64,000 nt of DNA from Mesobacillus sp. AQ2 (GCF_030122805.1 NZ_CP126080.1:2609001-2673000), one strand, 5' to 3'. Positions 34,323 to 43,874 are shown, counted from the first letter of the stretch. Notes: a model not told the origin generated them from the letters alone. A program made the numbers and translations.

Positions 34323-35018
34323 CTACTCAACATTATTCTTATTTTTACCCTTTACAAACCGGTATGCAAGATAGGCTATATATAACGGTGTTGCAAAATA
34401 AATCAAATATGGGAATTGTCCATACGTCCCTTTCCATATGACAAATAACAAAGACCCAAGAAAAATGGTAACAATGGTACCGTATTTTGGAAGCGGAACT
34501 TCTTTAAAGCTAGGAATCCTCACCCTGCTGACCATCAGGAAGCTGAGAGCTGTAAAGACAACCGTCGTAACGATATTAGGAATCAAGTGCCCGAATAGGG
34601 TAAGGATGGCCATGATTCCGCCTGCAGCAGTGATTGGAACGCCAATAAAGTAATTAAGTGATGATTTATCCGTGCTGATGTTGAACCTCGCCAGGCGATA
34701 AGCTCCAAAAAGCGGAAATAGTCCGGCAACCATTAGACCCCATATCCCAAATTGGTAGAAATATGTATAATACACCAGGAATGACGGCGCTACACCGAAG
34801 GTAACGATGTCCGCAAGTGAGTCAAGCTCCTTGCCAAGCTGGCTATCCGCCTTCAGCATCCTCGCAAGTCTTCCATCCATGCTATCGAGCATCATGCCGA
34901 TTAATATTAAAATGGCCGCATTGTTAAATTGACCATTAGCCGCAAATCCAATCGAAAGAAAACCACAATACAGATTCCCCAGTGTGAACATATTGGGAAT
35001 CATCTTTGTAAACCGCAT
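34323..35018 (-). CDS. pssA: CDP-diacylglycerol--serine O-phosphatidyltransferase
   Basis: This 231-residue membrane enzyme makes phosphatidylserine from CDP-diacylglycerol and serine, the first step toward phosphatidylethanolamine. The CDP-alcohol phosphotransferase motif is complete: DGRLARMLKADSQLG followed by KELDSLAD, with its Asp residues binding metal and CDP. About six to seven membrane helices follow the N-terminal MIPNMFTLGN. B. subtilis pssA sits with ybfM and psd; here neither neighbour is in view. The gene is single. Confidence 0.93.
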   Translation of the reverse strand: MRFTKMIPNMFTLGNLYCGFLSIGFAANGQFNNAAILILIGMMLDSMDGRLARMLKADSQLGKELDSLADIVTFGVAPSFLVYYTYFYQFGIWGLMVAGLFPLFGAYRLARFNISTDKSSLNYFIGVPITAAGGIMAILTLFGHLIPNIVTTVVFTALSFLMVSRVRIPSFKEVPLPKYGTIVTIFLGSLLFVIWKGTYGQFPYLIYFATPLYIAYLAYRFVKGKNKNNVE

Positions 35019-35272
35019 CAGTTGTCATCACTCTCCGAACATAATCTAATTCTGCATATGCCTATTTTTACCCTGGCAGCCTAGCAAACATGTTTATTTT
35101 TTCATTTAATCGCCGAAAATATAGTTTAACTATATCATTAATTCTCATCCTGAGTAGAATATAATCATAAAAATTCCTAAAAGATTTTGTAAGAAATGTT
35201 ATGGATGGCCTCTGTAAAAAATGCTTTAAAAATGTTTCTTCTAATTGTATACTTATCTGGGGTTGGTGAATT

Positions 35273-35743
35273 ATGATCAACAAATATATGCGCAGGATCA
35301 AATTTCTTCTTATAAAATTATTAAGAATAAAGGAAAACGCACACAATGTTTCAATAGGATTTACCATGGGTTTTTTAATCCATTTCATACCATCTTTTGG
35401 GATGGGACCCATCCTGTCTACCGTAAGTGCTAAGGTGTTCAAGGGTAATGCTATGGCAGGTTTCATAAGCGGCGTAGCTCTAATCTGGCTGTTTCCATTT
35501 TTGTTTTATCTGAATGTAGTCGTGGGTGAGACTGTCATTCCAGGTGGGAACTTTCATTCTCCAGTTGGTATGACATTACATGGAATGGAAGCAGGAATGC
35601 ATTTAGGTGCCGTTTTCTTCATTGGCATGATTATTAATATCCTTCTCTTCGGTTTGATTGTCTATTATGTCGTTTATACCATCATGAGAAAGTACCGATT
35701 AAACTTCCTGAATATAGTAAAAAAATGGGATATAAAAAAATAA
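35273..35743 (+). CDS. DUF2062 membrane protein
   Basis: This 156-residue membrane protein has the DUF2062 pattern: a basic N-terminus, NAHNVSIGFTMGFLIHFIPSFGMGPIL, then hydrophobic segments near 62-82, 107-135 and a basic C-terminus. The family is uncharacterised; in proteobacteria it is often fused or adjacent to glycosyltransferase genes. It stands alone here, ending at a bidirectional terminator. Confidence 0.85.
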   Translation: MINKYMRRIKFLLIKLLRIKENAHNVSIGFTMGFLIHFIPSFGMGPILSTVSAKVFKGNAMAGFISGVALIWLFPFLFYLNVVVGETVIPGGNFHSPVGMTLHGMEAGMHLGAVFFIGMIINILLFGLIVYYVVYTIMRKYRLNFLNIVKKWDIKK

Positions 35744-35785
35744 GGAGCAAGAAAATTCTTAAGATTTTTCTGCTCCTTATTTTTT
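35742..35785. terminator. Bidirectional terminator between the DUF2062 and VOC genes
   Basis: AAGGAGCA and TGCTCCTT close a long stem whose centre is also largely paired; a T run follows to the right. Confidence 0.85.
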
Positions 35786-35787
35786 AT

Positions 35788-36138
35788 TTATATGACTTCC
35801 AGGAATTCGATTAATTCTCGTTCAAGGCCTGGGTAAAATACAGTCCTCCAATTCCCCACAATATAAGGACCCTCTATAGGTATGATATTTCGACTACGAA
35901 ATTCCTTTATAACAGAATTCAGATGATCCACCTCAAAGCAAAGATGCATAGACACTCCACTTTCCGATACGGGCACGTTTCCAATAAGTTCAATCTTGAA
36001 GCCATCCTTTTCCAAGAAGAAAATATCCTCTCCCCCAAATCGGAGTCCTCCATTTTCTTTAAACCCGAAAATTTTCTCATAAAAGGCTTTCGCAGCCTGT
36101 AAATCACTCACTTCAATCCCTAAATGATGGAACCTCAT
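35788..36138 (-). CDS. VOC-family (glyoxalase/bleomycin-resistance fold) protein
   Basis: This 116-residue protein has the paired beta-alpha-beta-beta-beta modules of the vicinal-oxygen-chelate fold: start FHHLGIEVSDLQAAKAFYE, second module VSMHLCFEVDHLNSVIKEF, and end ELIEFLEV. Candidate metal ligands are His5, Glu52, His67 and Glu114. The reaction cannot be told; members range from glyoxalase I to dioxygenases and drug-binding proteins. The ATG follows GGGGGA. Confidence 0.85.
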   Translation of the reverse strand: MRFHHLGIEVSDLQAAKAFYEKIFGFKENGGLRFGGEDIFFLEKDGFKIELIGNVPVSESGVSMHLCFEVDHLNSVIKEFRSRNIIPIEGPYIVGNWRTVFYPGLERELIEFLEVI

Positions 36139-36202
36139 TATTCCCCCGCTCTCCTTTCAAGTGACTTATGATCAAAAACTAACAGTGTCATCTTAAACTC
36201 GG

Positions 36203-37240
36203 TTAAATAATCAGATTGATATCACCGAATTCGTGCCATAAATAATTGTTTTTAATTGCGGCAGCATAAGCTTCAAATAGGCCATTCTCATTAATGAATG
36301 CTGTCAGCATATCCAAATGGCTGGCCTTCGGTTCATGAAATCCCGTAATGATCCCGTCCACGAGCTGTAATTGATATTCAGAGTCAACGTAAAGATTGGT
36401 CCAACCATTCAGGGTTGATTCAGCAGCTGCGGTTTCAAGCGCCCTAACTACGGTCGTTCCCCCGGCGATAATCTTCCTTCCCCCTGCTTTCGCTTTGAGT
36501 ATTTCATCCATTGCTTCCTGGTTTATTGAGTATTCTTCATAAAGATCTTCCGGCGAATGAGGATTCAGGTCATCAAGCAAATAACCAAGCCCGGTATGAA
36601 GTTGAAGATACACTAGCTTTATCCCTTTTCCCTGGAGCTTCATTAACATTTCCCAGGTGAACGCCCTGCCTGCTGATGGCATTTCTATTGACCCTGGCTG
36701 GCTTGCGAAAACAGTCTGGTAATAATCAAGCTCCCACGGAACTTCGATATACTCGTATCTTACTGGGTATCCTACTGAATAGATTGCATCATAAAACTTT
36801 TCTCCTTGAAGAGTGAATTGCATAATTTTTAATGGGGATTTCAAGACTTCCCCAATAACCTCAGCTTCTAATTTTTCCGATATTTTAAAACAGTCCCCTG
36901 TTTTTACATTCTGCTGTGTAGCCAGGACTTCCCAAACGGCTCCAGCCCTTTTTCTGGCTAGTCTTAATTCAATGTCAGTTCCAATTACCTTCCCGTCGCG
37001 CATCCAATCTGCCTTCAGGGCAGCCGGTATGGTTCTGCTGTTATTCAATACAAGTACATCTCCTGGGTTCAAGTAATTTTCGAGGCGAATAAAATGATCG
37101 TGACCAACACGGCCAGTTTCCCTGTCTAAAACCATCATCCTGACCTGATCGCGGCGAAGTCCCCGCCTTTCCGGCGGATGGGAAGCATTAAGGTAATCTG
37201 GCAGGAAGAAATCATATGTTGCAGTTGTTTTTGTCTGCAT
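36203..37240 (-). CDS. QueA-family paralogue (SAM:tRNA ribosyltransferase-isomerase-like)
   Basis: This 345-residue protein belongs to the QueA family, which uses S-adenosylmethionine to turn preQ1 in tRNA into epoxyqueuosine. Family segments are present: LNPGDVLVLNNSRTIPA, SIEMPSAGRAFT, HTGLGYLLDDL and IIAGGTTVVRALETAA. The N-terminus (YDFFLPDYLNASHPPERRG) departs from classic QueA (ELIAQHPxxxRDxSRL), so I treat it as a paralogue. It overlaps the upstream SDR gene by 29 nt but has its own AGAGGG site, so the two are co-transcribed. The link to the queC-E genes 13 kb away is only functional. Confidence 0.85.
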   Translation of the reverse strand: MQTKTTATYDFFLPDYLNASHPPERRGLRRDQVRMMVLDRETGRVGHDHFIRLENYLNPGDVLVLNNSRTIPAALKADWMRDGKVIGTDIELRLARKRAGAVWEVLATQQNVKTGDCFKISEKLEAEVIGEVLKSPLKIMQFTLQGEKFYDAIYSVGYPVRYEYIEVPWELDYYQTVFASQPGSIEMPSAGRAFTWEMLMKLQGKGIKLVYLQLHTGLGYLLDDLNPHSPEDLYEEYSINQEAMDEILKAKAGGRKIIAGGTTVVRALETAAAESTLNGWTNLYVDSEYQLQLVDGIITGFHEPKASHLDMLTAFINENGLFEAYAAAIKNNYLWHEFGDINLII

Positions 37241-37964
37241 TATAATCCCTCTTTTTAAATGCCTGAGCCTCTAATCTCTGGCCATTGACCCCTTTTGAGG
37301 CATCTGAGGCAAGATAAAGGAAGACATCAGCGACCTCATTTGGATCTGCTAACTCATAATCGCAATCTGGAACCGCCAGTGCATGCATCGCGGTGTCCAT
37401 TTCTCCAGGGTCGACCATATTGACTCTTATATTTGTCGATTTTAGTTCATCTGCCCATGTCCCGGTCATACCTTCGACGGCAAATTTTGAGATTCCATAT
37501 GCTCCCCAGCCGGCATATCCAACATGACCTGCTTCTGATGTTACATTTATAACAGACCCCTCATTATTCACCAGCATGGAAGGCAGGACCCTTCGCGTGA
37601 CCAAAAAGGGACTGATGCTGTTAACCTTGAGCACCTCGGTGAAATCCTCCTCGGGAAAATCGAGTAAAAGAGGCATGGGGCTAGGTCCCAGAATGGAGGC
37701 GTTATTGATTAACACATCGATTCGTCCATATGCTTCAAGTGTGAGAGCGACGAATTTCTCTGCGTCCCTGGGAATCGATATGTCAGCCGTAACGGCAAGC
37801 ACTTCGACTCCATAACTTACCGCTTCCTCCCTGACCCTGTACAACTCCTCTGTCCTTCGGGCACAGACTGCCAGTTTCGCTCCCTCTTTCGCAAACCTTA
37901 ACGTCAATGCTCTTCCAAGTCCCTGCGTGACACCAGTAATCATCACCACTTTGTTTTTTACCAT
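37212..37964 (-). CDS. Short-chain dehydrogenase/reductase
   Basis: This 250-residue SDR has the Rossmann TGVTQGLGRAL NAD(P)-binding motif, NNAS, the catalytic Ser in INVTSEAGHVG, and YGISK with Tyr and Lys. The ATG at 37964 follows AAGGAGG; codons upstream in frame are not used. Its stop lies inside the QueA-paralogue gene. The substrate is unknown. Confidence 0.88.
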   Translation of the reverse strand: MVKNKVVMITGVTQGLGRALTLRFAKEGAKLAVCARRTEELYRVREEAVSYGVEVLAVTADISIPRDAEKFVALTLEAYGRIDVLINNASILGPSPMPLLLDFPEEDFTEVLKVNSISPFLVTRRVLPSMLVNNEGSVINVTSEAGHVGYAGWGAYGISKFAVEGMTGTWADELKSTNIRVNMVDPGEMDTAMHALAVPDCDYELADPNEVADVFLYLASDASKGVNGQRLEAQAFKKRDYNADKNNCNI

Positions 37965-38083
37965 AGTCAATCCTCCTTGTGATTTCTTTCTTGTCTTTAT
38001 CATAAGATTTCCAAGAAAATGAATCCTCGTAGAGAAGCTTGAAATGTACTACGACTTTAGTCTGAACTTTCAAAGTAGAACCC

Positions 38084-38111
38084 AAAAAAGGCTGCACAAT
38101 GGCAGCCTTTT
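38084..38111. terminator. Terminator after malL
   Basis: AAAAAAGGCTGC-acaatg-GCAGCCTTTT; the T6 tail is on the minus strand, after malL. Confidence 0.85.
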
Positions 38112-38129
38112 CAGATTACATATTAATTA

Positions 38130-39812
38130 TTAAAGTTCCAGAAGGTATACTATCGCTTCATATTGTCTCAAGGGAATTGAAGAAACGTATTCAGGTGCTG
38201 GCTCGTAATTTGACACTAGAACATCGCTTTTCTTATCCTGGAGGTCTGCTGGTAATGTGAAGCTTTGTTCCTCACCGGTAAAATTCAATATAACAAGGAG
38301 CTTTTGCGAGCCCAACGTCCTCGTATATACATATATGTTTTCATCTTCCGGAAGCAGAATATCATAGCGGCCATGGACAATAATCTGCTGCTCTTTCCTT
38401 AACTGAATCAGCTTCCGATAATAGTGGTAGATGGAATTTTCATCAGCGACTGCCTGCCTGGCATTAATCTGTGGATAATTTGGATTTACCTGAATCCAAG
38501 GCGTTCCTGTTGTAAAACCGCCATGCTCGCTATCGTCCCACTGGAAAGGTGTACGCGCATTGTCACGCCCTTTCACATATATGGATTCCATAACTTTTGC
38601 TGGAACTTCCCCCTGCTGATTGACCTTCTCATCGTACATATTCAGGGTCTCAATATCCTTATAATCATCGATCGAGTCAAAGCGGACGTTGGTCATCCCG
38701 ATTTCCTCTCCCTGATAAACATACGGTGTTCCTTTCAGCATATGCAGGAAGGTGGCCAGCATCTTCGCCGATTCCACTCTGTATTGCTTGTCATTCCCAA
38801 ATCTTGAAACCATCCGCGGCTGGTCATGATTATTCAAATACAAGCTGTTCCAACCAATATCCTCAAGGCCCATTTGCCATTTAGTAAAGTTTTTCTTTAA
38901 ATCAGTAAGCTGTAAGGGTTTGAGATCCCACTTTCCACCTGGGCCGGAATCCAGGTCAACATGCTCAAACTGAAAAACCATATTGACTTCGTTCCTGGAT
39001 TCATCAGTGTAAAGCTTGGCTTGCTCCACATTGACACCAGGCATTTCGCCAACAGTCATTACATCATAATCAGCAAGTGCTTCTCTATGCATTTCCTGAA
39101 GATAATCATGGATTCTCGGTCCATTCATGAAATATCTGCTTCCGGATACATATTTTTTTCCTTCAGGATTTGGAGCGTCAGGGAGTCCATCTACTTTTGA
39201 AATGAAATTGATGACATCCATCCTGAATCCATCGATCCCTTTATCCAGCCAGAATCTCATCATGTCATATACTTCCTGGCGAAGCTTAGGGTTTTCCCAA
39301 TTTAGATCAGGCTGTTTTTTACTGAAGATATGCAAGTAATACTCTTCAGTATTTTCATCGTACTGCCATGCAGAGCCGCTGAAAGTGGATTTCCAGTTAT
39401 TCGGTTCCTTGCCATCTTTCCCCGGTCTCCAAATATAATAATCACGATAAGGGTTATCCTTCGATCTTTTCGACTCCATAAACCAATGATGTTCATCAGA
39501 GCTATGGTTTACAACCAGGTCCATGATCAGTTTAAGTCCTCTATCATGCATTTCTTTAAGGAGAAGTTCCCAGTCCTTCATTGTCCCAAAGTCATCCATG
39601 ATATTTTGGTAATCACTGATATCATATCCGTTATCATCATTAGGAGATTTATATACAGGAGATAACCAGACTACGTCTATACCCAATTCTTTTAAATAAT
39701 CAAGCTTAGAAATAATGCCAGGGATGTCGCCAATGCCATCACCATTGGAATCCTTGAAACTCCGGGGATATATTTGGTATATGACAGATTCTTTCCACCA
39801 ATGTTTTTTCAT
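38130..39812 (-). CDS. malL: Oligo-1,6-glucosidase / alpha-glucosidase (GH13)
   Basis: This 560-residue GH13 enzyme cleaves alpha-1,6 (and often alpha-1,4) glucosidic bonds of isomaltose- or maltose-type oligosaccharides. Catalytic residues are visible: the Asp nucleophile in GFRMDVINF, the Glu acid in VGEMPG and the transition-state Asp in NNHDQPR; region I is LVVNHSSDEH. There is no signal peptide, so it acts on imported sugars. The ATG at 39812 follows AGGAG by 8 nt. It lies 41 bp after a LacI-type regulator gene, and a palindromic operator sits between them. Confidence 0.92.
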   Translation of the reverse strand: MKKHWWKESVIYQIYPRSFKDSNGDGIGDIPGIISKLDYLKELGIDVVWLSPVYKSPNDDNGYDISDYQNIMDDFGTMKDWELLLKEMHDRGLKLIMDLVVNHSSDEHHWFMESKRSKDNPYRDYYIWRPGKDGKEPNNWKSTFSGSAWQYDENTEEYYLHIFSKKQPDLNWENPKLRQEVYDMMRFWLDKGIDGFRMDVINFISKVDGLPDAPNPEGKKYVSGSRYFMNGPRIHDYLQEMHREALADYDVMTVGEMPGVNVEQAKLYTDESRNEVNMVFQFEHVDLDSGPGGKWDLKPLQLTDLKKNFTKWQMGLEDIGWNSLYLNNHDQPRMVSRFGNDKQYRVESAKMLATFLHMLKGTPYVYQGEEIGMTNVRFDSIDDYKDIETLNMYDEKVNQQGEVPAKVMESIYVKGRDNARTPFQWDDSEHGGFTTGTPWIQVNPNYPQINARQAVADENSIYHYYRKLIQLRKEQQIIVHGRYDILLPEDENIYVYTRTLGSQKLLVILNFTGEEQSFTLPADLQDKKSDVLVSNYEPAPEYVSSIPLRQYEAIVYLLEL

Positions 39813-39837
39813 GCAAGTCACTCCTAAGTAATCTTAA

Positions 39838-39849
39838 GTAAACGTTTAC
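39838..39849. promoter_or_regulatory. LacI/GalR-type operator before malL
   Basis: GTAAACGTTTAC is a perfect palindrome with the central CG typical of LacI-family sites. The same core stands upstream of the regulator gene. Confidence 0.75.
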
Positions 39850-39853
39850 GTTT

Positions 39854-40894
39854 TTAATTTTGATGCTCATATAACATCCCTCGCCTCATCGAAAGCCTTT
39901 TTACACTATCCCGTTCGACCACAGAATGCGGCATGATTCTGCTTTCGACAATTGTGCCCTCGGCCATCATCGTAAAAAGCATTTCTGCAGCAACCCGTCC
40001 CATTTGTTCCAACGGCTGAGCTACTGTCGTCAATGGCGGTATTGCCATTTCTGCAACCGGGAGATTATCGTAACCGATGATTGAAAGTTCATCTGGTATT
40101 TTAATTCCGGCTTTATGTGCCGAAGATATCGCGCCTAGAGCTAGCTCATCGCTTGCAGCAAATATTGCTGTTAAATCTGGTGATTGTTCCAGGAGTTTCG
40201 GAAAATGAATATAACCATCCTTAAATGAAAATCCCGGTGAATGGATGATACTCTCTTCTATTATGGCGAGCCCATTATAAGCCATAGCCTGTTTAAATCC
40301 ATCTACTCTTGTCTGGCCGGCTATCGGATCCTGAGTGTTTCCGCCAATCATTCCAATTTTACTGTGCCCCATTTTTACCAGATAATCAGTTGCAGTAAAT
40401 GCTGCATGTTTATCATCTACTTTTACGAAGGGCAAAGGGTATTGGTAGGATTCGGTTGAAACAAGTACAACAGGCACCTTCATCGACTTGAGTTGCTTGT
40501 AATATTCCTCAGTCATCTTTTCACTGACGAACAGGATACCATCTACCCTCTTCTCTGCTAAGAGCTGTAAATACTTCATGGTTCGCTTTCCTTGTGAGGC
40601 TGTATTGCAGACGATCACACTTGAGCCCAGATCATGAACCGCTTCTTCGACTCCACGCAGGATATTTGAAGAGAATTGACTGGAAACCTCCGGAAATAGG
40701 ATTCCTACAGTATTGGATTTATTGCTGACCAATCCACGGGCGATTGCATTCGGCTGATATCCAAGTTCTTTGATGGCTCGCAGCACTTTTTCTTCGGTTT
40801 CTTTTGAGAAGCCACTCAGTCCATTAAGAACTCTTGATACAGTGGCGGTAGAGACTTTCGCTTGTTTTGCTACATCTTTTATTGTATGACTCAT
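39854..40894 (-). CDS. LacI-family transcriptional regulator of the alpha-glucosidase gene
   Basis: This 346-residue regulator has an N-terminal LacI helix-turn-helix (TIKDVAKQAKVSTATVSRVLNG) with the hinge helix NAIARGLVS, followed by the periplasmic-binding-like sugar domain. Operators with an identical core lie just before the gene and between it and malL. It therefore most likely represses itself and malL and responds to a maltose- or isomaltose-type sugar (inference). No sugar transporter is adjacent. Confidence 0.9.
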   Translation of the reverse strand: MSHTIKDVAKQAKVSTATVSRVLNGLSGFSKETEEKVLRAIKELGYQPNAIARGLVSNKSNTVGILFPEVSSQFSSNILRGVEEAVHDLGSSVIVCNTASQGKRTMKYLQLLAEKRVDGILFVSEKMTEEYYKQLKSMKVPVVLVSTESYQYPLPFVKVDDKHAAFTATDYLVKMGHSKIGMIGGNTQDPIAGQTRVDGFKQAMAYNGLAIIEESIIHSPGFSFKDGYIHFPKLLEQSPDLTAIFAASDELALGAISSAHKAGIKIPDELSIIGYDNLPVAEMAIPPLTTVAQPLEQMGRVAAEMLFTMMAEGTIVESRIMPHSVVERDSVKRLSMRRGMLYEHQN

Positions 40895-40911
40895 TAACCA
40901 TCAAACCCTTT

Positions 40912-40927
40912 ACGTAAACGTTTACGT
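40912..40927. promoter_or_regulatory. Operator upstream of the LacI-type gene
   Basis: ACGTAAACGTTTACGT is a perfect 16-bp palindrome, sharing its 12-bp core with the site before malL. Confidence 0.8.
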
Positions 40928-40979
40928 TCTAAATTAATCATAATATGGTTTCAATCTTATATCAACTATTTCTTATAAA

Positions 40980-41013
40980 AGAGAAACCTGAAGGCTCTGA
41001 CCTTCAGGTTTCT
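40980..41013 (-). terminator. Terminator of the 51-residue protein gene
   Basis: GAAACCTGAAGG and CCTTCAGGTTTC form a perfect 12-bp stem. TCTTTTAT follows on the minus strand. Confidence 0.85.
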
Positions 41014-41021
41014 TTCCCGGA

Positions 41022-41177
41022 TTACTTTTGCTTTTTTTTGCTATCTTCTGCAGGTTGGGTTCCAGCATTTTCAGTAATACCGGTAAGGATTTCCCGGTTA
41101 TATTTACTGCGGTCTTCTCCCATACCAGGCAATGAATTTGCCATTGGCAGTTGTTCCAGTTCTTTTCCTCTTGGCAT
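41022..41177 (-). CDS. Small hydrophilic protein of 51 residues
   Basis: This short gene starts MPRGKELEQLPMANSLPGMG and ends in a Lys-rich tail (DSKKKQK). An AGGGGTG site precedes the ATG at 41177 and a strong terminator follows the stop, so it is a well-formed transcription unit. It is polar, without a membrane helix. It recalls the small acid-soluble spore proteins of Bacillus in size and composition, but I cannot match it to a named one. Confidence 0.65.
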   Translation of the reverse strand: MPRGKELEQLPMANSLPGMGEDRSKYNREILTGITENAGTQPAEDSKKKQK

Positions 41178-41295
41178 TTAAACACCCCTGCCCTTAATGT
41201 TCCTCATCTTATTGTTACTAACCAAATAATTTAAGCAGGTATTTCAAGTGATTTGTTGAATTAATTATCATGATAATATTGTTAGGTGGTAATTT

Positions 41296-41838
41296 ATGAA
41301 GATTGGGTTATTACGTCATTTTAAAGTGACATTAGGCTATCCTGCAAAGTTTGTGACTTCCCAGGAGCTGCTGTCATGGCAGCAAGAGTATAATGAATCA
41401 AGTATCGAGGAAGTAGGAATCGATCATCAAGGTCAAAAATGGGGTAATTGTTATTCCAGTGATTTACCAAGGGCAAAAACCACTGCATATAAGGCTTATG
41501 ATGGAGATATTATTTTTCTGGAGGAACTTAGAGAAATCTCGATATATCCAGTCATTCCCTCTGATTTACGGCTTCCTCTTTGGCTTCACGTATCCTTAAT
41601 AAGGATTGCGTGGTTTTTTGGACATAAATCTCAGAGGGAAAGTAAACAGGAAGTCATTGCAAGGATTAACAAGGTTTTGGATCAGGCAATGGAACTTGGC
41701 GAAGATGTTTTGATTGTTGGGCATGGTGGAATCATGATGTTTTTGAGAAAAGAAATGCTAAAAAGAGGTTTTAAAGGCCCCAAATTCAACAAGCCTGAAA
41801 ATGCCCTAGTCTATATTTTTGACAACCAGACGCGATAA
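41296..41838 (+). CDS. Histidine-phosphatase-family protein
   Basis: This 180-residue protein starts with a phosphohistidine motif, GLLRHFK (RHF in place of the usual RHG), has the second Arg in SDLPRAKTTA, the acid in EELREI and the second His in LIVGHGGIMMFL. These are the four catalytic elements of the histidine phosphatase (phosphoglycerate-mutase-like) superfamily. The substrate is unknown. It ends at a compact terminator. Confidence 0.85.
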   Translation: MKIGLLRHFKVTLGYPAKFVTSQELLSWQQEYNESSIEEVGIDHQGQKWGNCYSSDLPRAKTTAYKAYDGDIIFLEELREISIYPVIPSDLRLPLWLHVSLIRIAWFFGHKSQRESKQEVIARINKVLDQAMELGEDVLIVGHGGIMMFLRKEMLKRGFKGPKFNKPENALVYIFDNQTR

Positions 41839-41855
41839 TTAGGCGTCTTTTTTTA
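41828..41855 (+). terminator. Terminator overlapping the end of the phosphatase gene
   Basis: AGACGC-gataattag-GCGTCT followed by seven T; the stop codon lies in the loop. Confidence 0.85.
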
Positions 41856-41928
41856 TGAATGCGCATGAATGAACCGGCTCTGTAATGGAAAAAGTAACGA
41901 CGAGCCAGTTATATGAGGAGGTACGGAA

Positions 41929-42048
41929 ATGGAGAACACACACGAATTTGTCCAAAAATTGCATGATAAGCAGCGAAAAGATGAACAGAATAGAAAGCGC
42001 CAGGGAAAAGAAAACCCGAGTGACAAGCTTCCTAACAAACAACATTAA
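41929..42048 (+). CDS. DUF4023-type small protein
   Basis: This 39-residue, charged protein (MENTHEFVQKLHDKQRKDEQ start, ENPSDKLPNKQH end) matches the DUF4023 pattern in Bacillus, which I recall ending in SDKLPNKQH. The ATG follows GAGGAGG by about 7 nt, and a terminator follows the stop. The function is unknown. Confidence 0.85.
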   Translation: MENTHEFVQKLHDKQRKDEQNRKRQGKENPSDKLPNKQH

Positions 42049-42069
42049 AGATACTTGCATCACATTTTA

Positions 42070-42099
42070 AAAATAGACCGCTTAAAAGCGGTCTATTTT
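42070..42099. terminator. Bidirectional terminator between the DUF4023 gene and the helicase gene
   Basis: AATAGACCGC-ttaaaa-GCGGTCTATT with A-rich left and T-rich right flanks. Confidence 0.85.
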
Positions 42100-42103
42100 C
42101 ATG

Positions 42104-43660
42104 TTATCTTTTTCGGCGGTTTCTGGAACTGCTCTTGAGACCCACTCGGTCTGTCGATGAACTGGAGTTGGTTCTGTTCCTGCTATCCCTTTTAGGCTTT
42201 TCTCCTATGTTGCTCCTTGTCCGTCCGTTTCTTGATGGATTTTCAGCCTGTCCACCTCTTTTTTCGTCTGGACGGTTTTTTCCTGATCCCTGGCTATCTG
42301 GTTTCCTTCTTTGTTCCAGTCTTGACGATGGCTGTTCCCTTTCTGTGCGTTGTTGACCTTCCATGCGTGAGGGACGATTGCCATTGCGGGAGGCTGATTT
42401 TTTATCGGCTATTTTTTCGCCTCGATGATCTCTTTCAGGTTTACTGTTACCCCTTCGTCTCAAGCTTGAATTCCTTCCTTTATAGTCGCCAGCTTTATGC
42501 GTTTTCGAGACTCTCTTATCTCCTGATTGATCTTCATCTCTTTTGGCATTCCCCATATTTTTTTTTTCGATCCTGATGTTGAGTTCCAATTCAATTTGTT
42601 CCAATAATGATCGATCTTTGGCTGTATAAAAGGTTAGCGCGAGTCCTTCATTGCCTGCTCTTCCTGTCCTTCCGATCCGATGGATATAACTTTCGGTATC
42701 AAGGGGAATGTCATAATTGAAAACATGGGTGACACCTTCTACATCAAGTCCCCTTGCAGCTACATCGGTGGCAATAAGGTACTGAATCTTCGCTTCACGG
42801 AATTTCTTCATTACCTGCTCCCTTTTCGCCTGGGACAGGTCACCGTGCAGCTCATCACAATTGAAATGATTTGCTTTTAACACATCGTTCAGCTTGCTTA
42901 CTCTTCTTTTCGTCCGGCAAAAAATCACCGCGAGAAATGGCTGATAGGATCTTAAAGATTCAATCAAATCACCTTGCTTGGACCGATCCGTTGAACTGAT
43001 GGCCATTTGTTTGATATTTTTTAGCGGAGCCTGGGTTTTCTCAACCTGGATGTACTCAGGCTGGAACATATGTTGTTTAGCCAGCCTTTTGATCTCATCA
43101 GGCATTGTCGCTGAAAATAGCAATGTTTGTCTTGTTTTTGGCGTCTGCTTGATGATTTCTTCAACCTCATTCAAGAAACCGATATGAAGCATTTGATCCG
43201 CTTCATCAAGTACAAGAAACGCGGCTTTGGAAAAATCGACAGTCTCCCTGCGGATATGGTCAAGCAATCTCCCTGGAGTACCGATGACAATATGGATGTT
43301 TTTCTTTAGTTTTTTCAGCTGCGCTTCTACATCCTGTCCGCCATATACAGCAAGAACATTCATTCCTTCTATATCATCCGTCAGCTTTTTGATTTCATGG
43401 GTAATCTGTAAAGCAAGCTCTCTCGTAGGTGTAACAATCAATGCCTGTATATTCGGATTATGAATATCGATTTTTTCTATAATGGGCAGCACAAAAGCGA
43501 AAGTCTTGCCGGTACCTGTCTGAGACTGAGCAATCACATCCTTGCCATCCAGCAATAATGGTATTGCTTTTTCCTGAATTGAAGTAGGCTCAGAAATCCC
43601 ATTCCGATTTAATGTGTCTGCAATATATTCTGATATACCTAATGATTTAAAATGATTCAA
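42104..43660 (-). CDS. DEAD-box ATP-dependent RNA helicase
   Basis: This 518-residue helicase unwinds RNA duplexes in ribosome assembly, decay or cold adaptation. Motifs are in order: Q motif (PTSIQEKAI), I SQTGTGKT, Ia [32 protein letters not shown] and [10 protein letters not shown]. From about residue 375 the tail is unstructured, basic and rich in Arg, Ser, Asn and Gly, as in CshA-type enzymes, and probably binds RNA. B. subtilis has CshA, CshB, DeaD and YfmL; I cannot say which is the orthologue. It starts with TTG behind AGGGA. Confidence 0.92.
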   Translation of the reverse strand: MNHFKSLGISEYIADTLNRNGISEPTSIQEKAIPLLLDGKDVIAQSQTGTGKTFAFVLPIIEKIDIHNPNIQALIVTPTRELALQITHEIKKLTDDIEGMNVLAVYGGQDVEAQLKKLKKNIHIVIGTPGRLLDHIRRETVDFSKAAFLVLDEADQMLHIGFLNEVEEIIKQTPKTRQTLLFSATMPDEIKRLAKQHMFQPEYIQVEKTQAPLKNIKQMAISSTDRSKQGDLIESLRSYQPFLAVIFCRTKRRVSKLNDVLKANHFNCDELHGDLSQAKREQVMKKFREAKIQYLIATDVAARGLDVEGVTHVFNYDIPLDTESYIHRIGRTGRAGNEGLALTFYTAKDRSLLEQIELELNIRIEKKNMGNAKRDEDQSGDKRVSKTHKAGDYKGRNSSLRRRGNSKPERDHRGEKIADKKSASRNGNRPSRMEGQQRTEREQPSSRLEQRRKPDSQGSGKNRPDEKRGGQAENPSRNGRTRSNIGEKPKRDSRNRTNSSSSTDRVGLKSSSRNRRKR

Positions 43661-43874
43661 TATAAATCCCTGCTTTCTTTATTCGGCTGGATGAACCCAA
43701 CCACCCTTCTCATTATTGCTGTTTATGTTAGAAAATATCAAGGTTATATTGCAAATGATTTTTCAGATTCACCTGAGTTGTCAAGCTTCTACTATTGGGT
43801 AAAATAATAATATGTGGATTTTAGATATTGCCTGTGGTACGATTTACTAATTGAAGAATAGGAAGTGATTATAA

